64,000 nucleotides of DNA from Knoellia aerolata DSM 18566 (GTDB lineage: Bacteria > Actinomycetota > Actinomycetes > Actinomycetales > Dermatophilaceae). The translations under genes were made by a program, and so were the position numbers. Below the pieces are notes generated by a model. The model worked only from the letters and a program-made list of their open reading frames with translations, was not told the origin of the DNA and made no database searches. Shown here one piece after another: positions 50,328 to 58,728 of this stretch (within the stretch, counting starts at the first letter, position 1; the number at the start of each line of letters is the position of its first letter). The stretch is taken from contig NZ_AVPL01000017.1 of assembly GCF_000768695.1 (NCBI RefSeq), forward strand, positions 1-64,000, read 5' to 3'.

Positions 50328-50879
50328 TCAGTGACGGTCCAGGCCAGGGCCGTGAGGTGGCAGCGTCAGCTGGTGGGCGTGGAAGTCGAAGTGCTCGGTG
50401 CCGTAGTGGTAGACGTCCAGCAGGGTCATCGTGTCGCGGAAGAACGGGTCCCAGTCGACAGGGAAGTGCATTCGGCGAGCCAACGACTCGTCAGTCTCGT
50501 GGTCCAGGCGCCGGTGCAGAACGGTGATGACCCGGTCGGCCTGCGCTTCGAGACGGGCGCCGTGGAAGACCATCGCGCCCCCGCACGAGCCCAAGTAGTT
50601 CACCACCTGGAATGGTCGCCTGCCGGCATTCAGCGTCCGGGCGAACCTCCGGCTGTAGCCGTCCGGCAGCCGCCCGAACAGACGCACCAACCAGAGCAGG
50701 CGCAGCACGATCATGTAGCCGAAGACCATGTGGAACAGCATCTGTTGGTTGGTCCACCGTGTGCCGGTGGTGCGCCGTTTCAGATCCGTGGACGAGGCGC
50801 TGGCTGCGAGGGCGTGCAGCAGCCCGCGAGCGCGCTGCAGTTCCGCGTGAATGGACTGCCGGTCCACCGGATCACTCAT
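50328..50879 (-). CDS. DinB-like protein
   Basis: This 183-aa helical protein resembles the DinB/YfiT four-helix bundle: TRWTNQQMLFHMVFGYMIVLRLL near residue 40 and TLLDVYHYGTEHFDFHAHQL near the end, placing His residues where DinB proteins bind a metal. The middle (GSCGGAMVFHGARLE) is less typical. Family members include thiol transferases; specific role unknown. Convergent with dnaB. Confidence 0.65.
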   Translation of the reverse strand: MSDPVDRQSIHAELQRARGLLHALAASASSTDLKRRTTGTRWTNQQMLFHMVFGYMIVLRLLWLVRLFGRLPDGYSRRFARTLNAGRRPFQVVNYLGSCGGAMVFHGARLEAQADRVITVLHRRLDHETDESLARRMHFPVDWDPFFRDTMTLLDVYHYGTEHFDFHAHQLTLPPHGPGLDRH

Positions 50880-50915
50880 GGCGCTCCTTCGCCGAGCATC
50901 GCAGGGATGGTGACT

Positions 50916-51260
50916 CTAGGCGGGGCGAGGCGCGTACATGATGACCCCGACCCCGACGAGACAGATGGCGGCACCGGCCAGGTCGTACCGGTCCGGGCGG
51001 AAGCCATCCAGCGCCATGCCCCAGGCCAGCGACCCGGCCACGAAGACGCCGCCGTAGGCAGCCAGGATCCGCCCGAAGTTCGCGTCGGCCTGGAGTGTGG
51101 CGACGAAGCCGTAGAGGCCCAGCGCGATGACCCCTGCTCCGGCCCACGCCCACCCCCGCTGCTCCCGGACGGCCTGCCAGATCAGCCACGCGCCGCCGAT
51201 CTCCGCGAGAGCGGCCAAGGCGAACAGGAACGCGGACCGGGCGACCGTCATGCCGAGCAT
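50916..51260 (-). CDS. YnfA family (UPF0060) membrane protein
   Basis: This 114-aa protein has four hydrophobic helices and the family signatures [42 protein letters not shown] and GWxxD-like [13 protein letters not shown]. It is close in plan to small multidrug-resistance exporters, but transport is unproven for most members. Start at 51260, or the Met three codons later. The 180 bp to the LuxR gene show no further ORF of note. Confidence 0.9.
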   Translation of the reverse strand: MLGMTVARSAFLFALAALAEIGGAWLIWQAVREQRGWAWAGAGVIALGLYGFVATLQADANFGRILAAYGGVFVAGSLAWGMALDGFRPDRYDLAGAAICLVGVGVIMYAPRPA

Positions 51261-51441
51261 CCTCTCAGGACCGCAGGATCGGCACTGTGCAGAGCCAGTA
51301 CGTCCACCGGACGCACCTTCCAGTCCCGCCTGAAGCCACGGACAGGCGCTGCTGGCGTCGACACTCCGCGGCGGCCACGGGATCGGACGTCAACGGTCAG
51401 GGCGACGAGAGCGGGGACGAGTCGACGGACGCCGGAGTACC

Positions 51442-54240
51442 GTGCGGTTCATGGCGATCTTCAGCCATGAGGTCGGTGCCGGGAGGGTGACGGTCGGCCG
51501 TGACGTCGAAATGGACCATCTGGCACGGCTGCTCGCTGATGCAGGCGGGGGTCGTCCGGCGATCACGGTCGTGCGGGGCGAGGCGGGGAGCGGCAAGACG
51601 CACCTGTTGGAGGTCCTGGCAGCGCGCGCCAGGGACGACGGCTGGACCGTGCTGGGGGTCAGCGGTGTCGAGGCCGAGACGGGTCTGTCGGGGGGTGGCC
51701 TCCTCGCGGTCCTGCGCCCCCTCCGCGACCTCCTACCCTCGGTTCCCAGCGCGCAGGCGGAGGCCTTGGCGGCCGTGCTCGGATGGCGTCGGGCGCGCGC
51801 CGGATCCGGCGACCGCTTCCTCGTGGGCGCTGCGACCTTGAGCCTGCTCGCCGCCGCGGCGGTGCAGCACCCGGTCCTCCTGCTGCTCGACGACGTGCAG
51901 TGGCTCGACGTGGGGTCAGTCGACGCCCTCATGTTCGCTGCCCGTCGTCTGGGCCACGACCGCGTGGCGACCGCGCTGGGCATCCGCGAGGACGTCGCGC
52001 TGCCGCTTCGTCTCGCTGACGTCGACGTGCTGGACCTCGCCGGCCTGACGCCCGGGTCGGCGCGCGAGCTGCTCGGCCCCGGGGTCGCGAACCACGTCGC
52101 CGCCCGGCTGGTGGCCGAGACCGGGGGGAACCCCCTGGCCCTGCGCGAGTGTCGACGCGTGCTGGACGGGGCGCAACGGGCGGGAGCCGCCCCCCTACCC
52201 GCCACGCTCCCAGTGCCGCAGCGTCTCCGGACGGTGTACTCGGACCGGCTCGCGGCTCTCCCACCCGACGCGTGGCAGGCGGTCGTCGTGTGCGCCGCGA
52301 ACCTCGACGGGACTGCGGGGCCCGTCCTCACGGCCCTGGCGGAGCTGGGGCTGGACGCCGAGGTGTGCATCGCGGACGCGGCGGACGTCCTCGACCTCGC
52401 GCCGGGCGCGTTGGTCTTCCGGCACCCGCTGCTGCGGTCGACCGCGTGGGTGCGAGCATCCGGACGCGAACGATGCGCCGCCCACGCCGCCCTGGCAGCA
52501 GTCACCGATGGCGCCGTGAGTGTGTGGCACCGTGCCGAGGCGACGACAGGACATGACCCGGCGCTCGCCGACCAGCTGGCGGCCGTGGCGGAGGAGGAAC
52601 GGGCACGGCACGGCCCGGGTGCCGCCTCGCGGGCGATCGAGCGTGCCGCACGGCTCACTCCGGACGCCTCGCAGCGCGGCGAGTGGCTGGCGGTCGCGAC
52701 GGAGGACGCCTTCGTGGCCGGTGACTCCGCGCGGGCTCGTCAGCTCGCTGCGGAGGTGCTGGCCTCCGACGCCGGCCCGGCAGCTCGCGCACACGTTCTC
52801 TTCGTCCTCGGGACTCTCGAACAGGCCCACGGCACCCTCACCGCGGCGAAGGGCAGGCTGGCGCAGGCGGCAGAGCTTGCCAGCGGCGACGTCCTGCTCC
52901 GCGTGCTGGTCGAGCTGTTCGGCGTCTGCCACCTGCTCGACGACACCGCCGGCATGCTCGTGGCCGCCGAGCGGGCCGCTGCGGTCGCTGACCGAGACCG
53001 TCCGGAGCAGGACATGCTCGCGTCGTACGTCCTCGGGGCGGCGCGGGTGGTCGACGGCCACCCCGACGTGGGAGCAGGCCTGCTTCACCACGCGACCTCT
53101 GTGGCGGAGTCCGACGATCGGCTGCGGGACGACCCGCGTCACCTCGTCACGTCGCTCCTCATCTCCCGGTGGCTCATGGACCCGTTGCCGGCGCTCCCGT
53201 ACGCCGAACGACGCATCGGCCGCGCCCGTGAGCAGGGCGCGCTCGGTGTGCTCGCCGGTGGTCTGGCCCTCTATGCGATGGGCCTGGCGTGGATGGGCGA
53301 CCACGTCCGCGCCTACGCCGCCGCCGGGGAGTCGGTCGAGCTGCTCGAGGCGCTGGACCTGCGCCTCGACGTCGGGACTGCCTCGGAGGTCATGGCCCTC
53401 GAGAGCGCCTACCGCGGAGCGCACGACGAGGCGAGTCGACACCTGCTCCGCGCCCGCGCGGTGGTCGCCGCGAACGGCTTCGACCCGATGCCACCGCACC
53501 TGGCGCGCATCGTCGCCACGTGTGCGCTGTGCGCCGGTGACCTCGAGACGGTGGTGGTGGTCCTCGAGGACCAGATCGCCCGGTTCGAGGGGGTGGGCGC
53601 GTACCTCGAGCCCCTGGGCGTGGCCCCGGACCTCGTCGAGGCGTACGTCGGGCTGGGCCGGGACGAGGACGCGCGAGCGCTGACCGCCCGCTTCCGGGAC
53701 GTCGTGCAGGGGCGACCGCAGGCCCAGATCCCCCCGGTGGCCGCCATGGTCAGCCGGTGCGAGGGTCTGGTCGCGGACGACCTCGGTCGCGCCGAGAAGG
53801 CGCTCGAGCAGGCACTGTCCCTCCACGACCCCCGCACGGACCGCCTCGAGTCCGCCCGGACCCGGTTGATCCTGGGGATGCGCCTGCGCCGGGGCGGCCG
53901 CCGAGTCGACGCCCGGACGCACCTCCGGACGGCCCAGCGTGAGTTCGAGGCGATGGGCCTGACCCTGTGGGCCGGGCGGGCCGCCGCGGAGACCGCGGCC
54001 ACCGGGGAGCGTCTGCAGACGCGCGAGGGGACGGGGGAGCCGCTCACGTCCCAGGAGACGAGGGTCGCCCTCCTCGTGGCCACGGGGCTGACCAACCGCG
54101 AGGTCGCGGCCTCGCTGTTCCTCAGCCCGAAGACGGTCGAACACCACGTCGGAGCGGTGCTGCGCAAGCTCGGGCTCCGGTCGAGGACCGAGCTGGCGCG
54201 CTCGTTCGCCCGCGCGGACGACGCGACCGAAGCGCCCTAG
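51442..54240 (+). CDS. large LuxR-family ATPase regulator (LAL type)
   Basis: This 932-aa regulator has an N-terminal AAA/NACHT-like ATPase with Walker A VVRGEAGSGKTHLL near residue 43 and Walker B LLLLDDVQWLD near 150, a long helical middle resembling TPR repeats (about residues 390-840), and a C-terminal LuxR HTH, LTSQETRVALLVATGLTNREVAASLF. Such LAL proteins activate catabolic or antibiotic genes on binding an inducer. Start is GTG 51442 (GGAG 4 nt upstream) or ATG 51451. No target operon is adjacent. Confidence 0.9.
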   Translation: MRFMAIFSHEVGAGRVTVGRDVEMDHLARLLADAGGGRPAITVVRGEAGSGKTHLLEVLAARARDDGWTVLGVSGVEAETGLSGGGLLAVLRPLRDLLPSVPSAQAEALAAVLGWRRARAGSGDRFLVGAATLSLLAAAAVQHPVLLLLDDVQWLDVGSVDALMFAARRLGHDRVATALGIREDVALPLRLADVDVLDLAGLTPGSARELLGPGVANHVAARLVAETGGNPLALRECRRVLDGAQRAGAAPLPATLPVPQRLRTVYSDRLAALPPDAWQAVVVCAANLDGTAGPVLTALAELGLDAEVCIADAADVLDLAPGALVFRHPLLRSTAWVRASGRERCAAHAALAAVTDGAVSVWHRAEATTGHDPALADQLAAVAEEERARHGPGAASRAIERAARLTPDASQRGEWLAVATEDAFVAGDSARARQLAAEVLASDAGPAARAHVLFVLGTLEQAHGTLTAAKGRLAQAAELASGDVLLRVLVELFGVCHLLDDTAGMLVAAERAAAVADRDRPEQDMLASYVLGAARVVDGHPDVGAGLLHHATSVAESDDRLRDDPRHLVTSLLISRWLMDPLPALPYAERRIGRAREQGALGVLAGGLALYAMGLAWMGDHVRAYAAAGESVELLEALDLRLDVGTASEVMALESAYRGAHDEASRHLLRARAVVAANGFDPMPPHLARIVATCALCAGDLETVVVVLEDQIARFEGVGAYLEPLGVAPDLVEAYVGLGRDEDARALTARFRDVVQGRPQAQIPPVAAMVSRCEGLVADDLGRAEKALEQALSLHDPRTDRLESARTRLILGMRLRRGGRRVDARTHLRTAQREFEAMGLTLWAGRAAAETAATGERLQTREGTGEPLTSQETRVALLVATGLTNREVAASLFLSPKTVEHHVGAVLRKLGLRSRTELARSFARADDATEAP

Positions 54241-54387
54241 GAGGGTGGTCAGCGCGTGGCGGCCGCCGGCGCGACGTGCTCGACCCCGAGGGATCGTGGC
54301 GATGCCTCCCGAGATGGGGGATGTCCCCGACGCGAGCGGGTGGCCGGGGCCGGGATCGTCGGTGGTCCCACCACGAAAGGAACGACC

Positions 54388-54673
54388 ATGGCCCCCACGA
54401 CCTCGCGACCGTCCCCCGTGCCACGTCGTGCCGAGGTCCTACGACGCCTCAGCGTGGGGTTGGCCGCCGGCCTCGGGATGGGCCCGGTGTTCTCGACGCC
54501 GGCACCGGCGGCTCCCGTGCGCGGCATACGGCACGGCCGGCGAGTGACCACCGGCGACCGGACGCCGCGACCGGCGCGTCTTCTCGCGGGAGGGCGCGGA
54601 CGCGTCCGGGACGCCGTCCCTGGCCGGTGAGGTCCTCGTCCTCCCCCACCTCGCGCTGACGCCGGAGCGCTGA
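54388..54673 (+). pseudogene. decayed small exported-protein gene
   Basis: GAAAGGA precedes an ATG at 54388 that opens a secretion-signal-like stretch (RRAEVLRRLSVGLAAGLGMG, then FSTPAPAA). That frame ends at 54630 without recognisable domain. A different frame from about 54575 to the TGA at 54671 has uniformly GC-rich third positions and reads RVFSREGADASGTPSLAGEV, looking like the true C-terminus. One or more frameshifts would join them. Three tandem 14-bp repeats (GCGCTGACGCCGGA, 54653-54694) run across the end. The rest of 54241-54712 shows nothing. Confidence 0.4.
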
Positions 54674-54712
54674 CGCCGGAGCGCTGACGCCGCAGCGCGG
54701 AGCGGGGAACGG

Positions 54713-55501
54713 CTAGTTGAGGATGCGCATCGACGAGGGGACGCCGCCTCCGCGCGCGACCTCCTCGGCCAGCTCCTGCAGCGCGGTGAGGGCGACGTTC
54801 TGGGACAGGGGACCGTGCGAGACGCGGGCCACCCCGAGCTCCTGCTGGCGGGCGAGCGACGGCGTACCGGGAATCGCGATGGTCGTGAGCCGCTGCGGGC
54901 CGAACGCGTCGACGAGCGTGACGATCTCCTCCTCGCTGAGGATCGCCGGCACGAACACGGCGGGGGCGCCGGCGTCGAGGTAGGCCCGGCCCCGCTCGAC
55001 CGCCTCCGCGAGGACCTCGCTGCGGTCGCGGCCGCGGCCGAGGTGGAACGCGTCGGTCCGGGCGTTGAGCACGAAGTCGGGCACACCCTCGTCGGCGGCC
55101 GCGGCCATCACGGCCTCGACCTGGGCGGCGGCCTCGGCCAGCGGCTTCATCTGGTCCTCGAGGTTGGCGCCGACGATCCCTGCCCCGATGGCACGACGGA
55201 CGGTGTCGGGTGCGTCTCCGTAGCCCCCCTCGAGGTCGGCGCTGACGGGCAGGTCGGTCGCGTCGACGATCCGACGACACATGTCGATCATCTCCTCGAC
55301 CGGGATGACCTCCCCGTCGGGGTAGCCGAGGGTGGCGGCGATCGAGTGGCTCGCGGTCGCCAGGGCCTTGGTGCCGGTCACGGCGGCGACGGTCTTCGCG
55401 CTGATCGCGTCCCAGACGTTGACCATGGTGAGGAGCTCGGGGGCTCGGTGGAGGGCGAGCAGGTCGGTCGCGCGTGCGGAGGAGGTCATGTCATCGAACA
55501 A
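54713..55501 (-). CDS. isocitrate lyase/PEP mutase superfamily protein
   Basis: This 262-aa TIM-barrel protein has LTMVNVWDAISAKTV, ALATASHSIAATLGYPDG, PVSADLEGGYGD with the metal-binding Asp/Glu, GANLEDQ and VLNARTDAF, all of the PEP-mutase/2-methylisocitrate-lyase family. The KKCGH motif of isocitrate lyases is absent, so it is closer to the oxaloacetate decarboxylase/phosphonomutase-like group. Substrate unknown; no phosphonate genes nearby. Four 11-bp repeats lie just upstream. Confidence 0.88.
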   Translation of the reverse strand: MFDDMTSSARATDLLALHRAPELLTMVNVWDAISAKTVAAVTGTKALATASHSIAATLGYPDGEVIPVEEMIDMCRRIVDATDLPVSADLEGGYGDAPDTVRRAIGAGIVGANLEDQMKPLAEAAAQVEAVMAAAADEGVPDFVLNARTDAFHLGRGRDRSEVLAEAVERGRAYLDAGAPAVFVPAILSEEEIVTLVDAFGPQRLTTIAIPGTPSLARQQELGVARVSHGPLSQNVALTALQELAEEVARGGGVPSSMRILN

Positions 55502-55531
55502 AGCCGCAGCGTCGGATCCTATTCCCGGGCC

Positions 55532-55575
55532 TTGCCCGGACCTCGCCCGGATATCGCCCGGATCTCGCCCGGGGA
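55532..55575. repeat. four 11-bp tandem repeats upstream of the PEP-mutase gene
   Basis: Units TTGCCCGGACC, TCGCCCGGATA, TCGCCCGGATC and TCGCCCGGGGA follow each other without gaps, 31 nt before the start codon at 55501. The 11-bp period places each copy on the same DNA face. Confidence 0.75.
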
Positions 55576-55606
55576 CGGTGCACTCGGCTTGACGCCGGGC
55601 GCCGGC

Positions 55607-56929
55607 TCAGACCGCCTCGATGCCCAGTCCGCCGTCCCTGAAGGCCTCGACGAAGAGCGCGTGGTCGGTCCGGACCTGGCCGGCATACGCCATCGCCCGC
55701 TGGACCACCCACGCCGTGAACTCGGTGCGCCGCCCCTCCACCGAGCCGGCGACGGCCTCCTCGACCTGGAAGTCCACGAGCTCCTGGTCGCTGTCCTCGT
55801 CGGAGGCGCAGTGGATCTTCGCCGTCGCCTGGCCGAGCTGGCGGACGACGATGCCGATCTCGTCCGGTTCGGACAGGTCGTGCCACGCGAGGTCGACCTC
55901 GTACGGGGAGATCTCGGAGAGGACGAACCCGACCCCGTCGATCGTCGTGTGACCGAGGAGTGCGTCCGTGTGCGCCTGCAGCGCCCGCTGGCTCACCACC
56001 GTGCGGTGGGCCTCGTGCTCGAAGGCGGCCTCCACGTCCGCGCTGTCGACGAACCTGCGCAGCACCGGGATGCTGGCCTGCTTCATCTCGACGAGGACGT
56101 CGTTCTCCAGCGCCTGGCTGTGACCCTCCAGCAGCAGCGTGTAGGAGGGCATGCCCGCGCTGCCGATGCCGTGGCTGACGGTGGCCACGACGTCGCGCAC
56201 GTCGTAGAAGACCGGGGTGCGGCTGCGCTTGTCCTCGGGGATCGTCTCGAGGTAGCGCTCGAAGGCGTCCATGACGGTGGACCGCTCGGCCTTCCCGATG
56301 CGCCGGGCCCCGCCCGTGGCGACGAAGAGGCGCTGGTGGTCCTCGACGGTGGTCAGGGTGTCCAGCAGGTCGACCCGGCGCACCTCGCGGGCCTTGCGCA
56401 GCGCGGCCAGGACCGGACCGCGGGCGTTGTCGAGGCGCAGGGCGAAGTCGGTGTCGCCGGGAACGTCGCGGTAGTGGTTGACCTGCCGCAGGTAGGCGCG
56501 CAGGTAGCCCTCGATGAGCCCGCGGACCGTCTCGTCCGGCAGCGCCTTCTGCCACCCCAGCACCGCGAGCGACGTCGAGAAGCGCAGCAGATCCCACGTG
56601 AAGTGACCGAGGTAGGCCTCGTCGAAGTCGTTGACGTCGAACACGAGCCGCCCACCCGCGTTGAGGTAGGTGCCGAAGTTCTCGACGTGCAGGTCCCCGT
56701 GGACCCAGATCCGCGAGGACCGGTCGTCGACGTAGGGCGCGTCCATCCGCGTGACGTCGCGGTAGAACACCCCGGCCGCACCCCGGTAGAACGAGTGCGG
56801 GTCGTGGGCCATGCTTCGGAACTTCGCCCGGTATGCCGTGGGCTCGGCGGCCATCGCCTCACCGAACGACTCCCGGAGCACGTCCACGATGACCTGGCGT
56901 CGGCTGCTCGATGACTCGGTCCGGGGCAT
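55607..56929 (-). CDS. DUF2252 family protein
   Basis: This 440-aa protein shows the kinase-like motifs of DUF2252: RMDAPYVDDRSSRIWVHGDLHVENFG near residue 65 and LVFDVNDFDEAYLGHFTWDLLR, resembling the catalytic HGDxxxxN and DxD of aminoglycoside-phosphotransferase folds. It probably phosphorylates or binds a small molecule; no member is well characterised. The ATG at 56929 matches the family start; upstream frame is not conserved. Confidence 0.88.
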   Translation of the reverse strand: MPRTESSSSRRQVIVDVLRESFGEAMAAEPTAYRAKFRSMAHDPHSFYRGAAGVFYRDVTRMDAPYVDDRSSRIWVHGDLHVENFGTYLNAGGRLVFDVNDFDEAYLGHFTWDLLRFSTSLAVLGWQKALPDETVRGLIEGYLRAYLRQVNHYRDVPGDTDFALRLDNARGPVLAALRKAREVRRVDLLDTLTTVEDHQRLFVATGGARRIGKAERSTVMDAFERYLETIPEDKRSRTPVFYDVRDVVATVSHGIGSAGMPSYTLLLEGHSQALENDVLVEMKQASIPVLRRFVDSADVEAAFEHEAHRTVVSQRALQAHTDALLGHTTIDGVGFVLSEISPYEVDLAWHDLSEPDEIGIVVRQLGQATAKIHCASDEDSDQELVDFQVEEAVAGSVEGRRTEFTAWVVQRAMAYAGQVRTDHALFVEAFRDGGLGIEAV

Positions 56930-57054
56930 GAGTCGGACCCTAGACCCGCCCCGGGGGTCGGGCCCCGCCTCGCGCCCCTCGAGAAGGAGCGACCGGCAGC
57001 GGCCGCCCATCGGGGTGGAGTGACCGCACCCCGGCCGTGCGAGGGTTGGACCCC

Positions 57055-57168
57055 ATGAGCCCCCTGCAGATCCGTCCCGTCGGAGGCGCCGCCGGCTGCC
57101 TCACCATGATCGCCGTCTCCATCGTCCTCTCGATCCTGCTGACGCTGGTGCTCAACCTCCTCGTGTGA
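57055..57168 (+). CDS. 37-aa single-pass membrane peptide
   Basis: The ATG at 57055 opens MSPLQIRPVGGAAGCLTMI, then a hydrophobic helix (residues 15-36) rich in Leu, Ile and Val to the TGA at 57166. Third positions are strongly G/C. Similar tiny proteins of a short polar head, GCL and a Leu-rich helix seem frequent in actinobacteria. No function known. GAGGGTTGG upstream is a weak ribosome binding site. Confidence 0.5.
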   Translation: MSPLQIRPVGGAAGCLTMIAVSIVLSILLTLVLNLLV

Positions 57169-57201
57169 GCCATCCCCGAACACCGTCACCGAAGGTGCCC
57201 G

Positions 57202-57822
57202 TCATGCCCCGCCCGCCCGCGTCACCGACCAGTCGATCGGTTTGCACACCCCACCGTTGGACTTCTCCGCCGAACAGGCGGTGATCCCCACGTGCAGGTC
57301 CATCTCGGCCCGGACCGAGAAGCGGTCGCCCGCCCGGCTCGGCGGAGGGCCGATGTGCAGCTCGCCGTCGCCGTCGGCCCAGACGTTCATGAAGATGTTG
57401 AGCGTCGTGCCGACCTGGTCGGGCCCGACCCCGTGGGGTGAGAGCGCGCCGACGAGGTTGGCGAAGCAGCTCGGGTGCGGTGCGCCGCCGAGGTCCGGGT
57501 AGAGGATGTCGAAGGTCTGCTGGCTGCACGGAGTCAGCAGGAAGTCGTGGGTCCCGCACGTGTCCTCGACGATGGTGAGCATCGGCCGGCTGCGGTTGCT
57601 CCAGAGCCGGCCACCGGTCGTGAACCGGATCGTGTTCTCGAAGTCGATCGAACGTCCCGACGAGAGCGTCTCGGCGACGTCGTCGGCGGCGACGCAGTAG
57701 AGGTCGCTCACCTGCACTCCGCTGGGGTCGACGATGGTGAGGACGTCGCCGGGTTCGAGTCGGACGTGGGTGCCGGTCTGCGGCGCGAGGCGCGAGAAGC
57801 CGGGCTGGCGGTCGAGGGTCAT
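57202..57822 (-). CDS. DUF1989 (urea-carboxylase-associated) family protein
   Basis: This 206-aa protein has DVLTIVDPSGVQVSDLYCV near residue 28, SRPMLTIVEDTCGTHDFLLTPCS with conserved Cys/His, and FMNVWADGDGELHIGPPPS. These are the DUF1989 signatures; relatives sit beside urea carboxylase and degrade guanidine-type compounds, but the activity here is unknown. The start overlaps the stop of the YqcI/YcgG gene by 4 nt, so the two act together. Confidence 0.86.
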   Translation of the reverse strand: MTLDRQPGFSRLAPQTGTHVRLEPGDVLTIVDPSGVQVSDLYCVAADDVAETLSSGRSIDFENTIRFTTGGRLWSNRSRPMLTIVEDTCGTHDFLLTPCSQQTFDILYPDLGGAPHPSCFANLVGALSPHGVGPDQVGTTLNIFMNVWADGDGELHIGPPPSRAGDRFSVRAEMDLHVGITACSAEKSNGGVCKPIDWSVTRAGGA

Positions 57823-58505
57823 GACGTCGAGGATGCCGGGTCGCGGTCGTCCTCGACCGTCAGGGGGGCCTGCCAGGAGTCGGGCACCGCCCTGCCGGAG
57901 TACTGGCGGGCCTCCGAGATGGTGCCGTGGTCGGCCACCATCGGGTTGACCGAGCCCTGCAGCTCGGCGTCCCGCTGACGGATCGCGTCGCGCATGTGCC
58001 CGTAGCGCTCCGACTGCTTGAGCTGCTCGAACTGCGCGTGCAGGTTGAACGTCAGCACCGGCCACGGCGCGCGCCGAGCGATCCGGGACGCGTGGGGGTG
58101 CAGGCCGACGACGAAGAACGCGGTGCCCCCGATGCTGAAGGAGAAGTCGACGTCGTCGGGGTCGCTCGAGACCTCGGGGTTCCACGGGGTGTCGTCGAAG
58201 TCGCAGAGGTGCTGCAGGGTGCGCCACAGGGCGTCCTCGAAGGCGCGCTCGGTGGCAGGCGGGGTCCCGCCGAACACCGCCAACAGCGACGTGAAGCCGT
58301 CGTCGGGGTCGGCCGACTCCCCGAACTCGCGCAGGGCCCGGTGGACGTCGAGGCTGCTCGCCGCGCTCCCGAGCCGGCCCGTGGTGACGACGTGCGCTCG
58401 GTCGCGGTTGAAGACCGCACGCGCTCCCAGACAGGGGTACTCGGGGTCCAGCACCCACTCCTTCATCTGGGTCAGCACGTCGTCGGGTGAGGGTCGGATC
58501 GTCAC
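57819..58505 (-). CDS. YqcI/YcgG family haem-dependent oxygenase-like protein
   Basis: This 228-aa protein starts with a short leader, then YPCLGARAVFNRDRAHVVTTG, LWRTLQHLCDFDDTPWNPEVSSDPDD, GLHPHASRIARRAPWPVLTFN and LHAQFEQLKQSERYGHMRDAIR. This is the YqcI/YcgG family, which contains GntA, a haem-dependent N-hydroxylase of guanitoxin synthesis. All conserved blocks are present. Coupled to DUF1989; a shortened paralogue lies at 60.4 kb. Amine or guanidine oxidation is inferred only. Confidence 0.85.
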   Translation of the reverse strand: MTIRPSPDDVLTQMKEWVLDPEYPCLGARAVFNRDRAHVVTTGRLGSAASSLDVHRALREFGESADPDDGFTSLLAVFGGTPPATERAFEDALWRTLQHLCDFDDTPWNPEVSSDPDDVDFSFSIGGTAFFVVGLHPHASRIARRAPWPVLTFNLHAQFEQLKQSERYGHMRDAIRQRDAELQGSVNPMVADHGTISEARQYSGRAVPDSWQAPLTVEDDRDPASSTS

Positions 58506-58728
58506 CCCGTGACCGTAGGCAGGCCGGTGACCGCCCCACCACCCCCGTTGGGGTGGGCGGCCGGTGGGCCTTCGGTCGCGCTGACGGGCCGGCTGACGGT
58601 GGCGTGGACCATGCTGGGTCCATGGCGATGCGCGGCGGAACGAGGGTGACGTGGGCGCGGGGGCCGGACGACGGGAGGGTCGTCCTCAGGCTCGCGAGCG
58701 AGGTCAAGCGGGCGGACGGGGACTGAGC

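Noticed and set aside
53580-53600. tRNA T-loop-like GGTTCGAG
   Set aside because: Inside the LuxR gene with no cloverleaf around it; similar words at 27834 and 57753 are also coding. No tRNA found in the window.
58622-58726. 34-aa ORF just before the second glycosylase
   Set aside because: No ribosome binding site, no recognisable composition and no other support.
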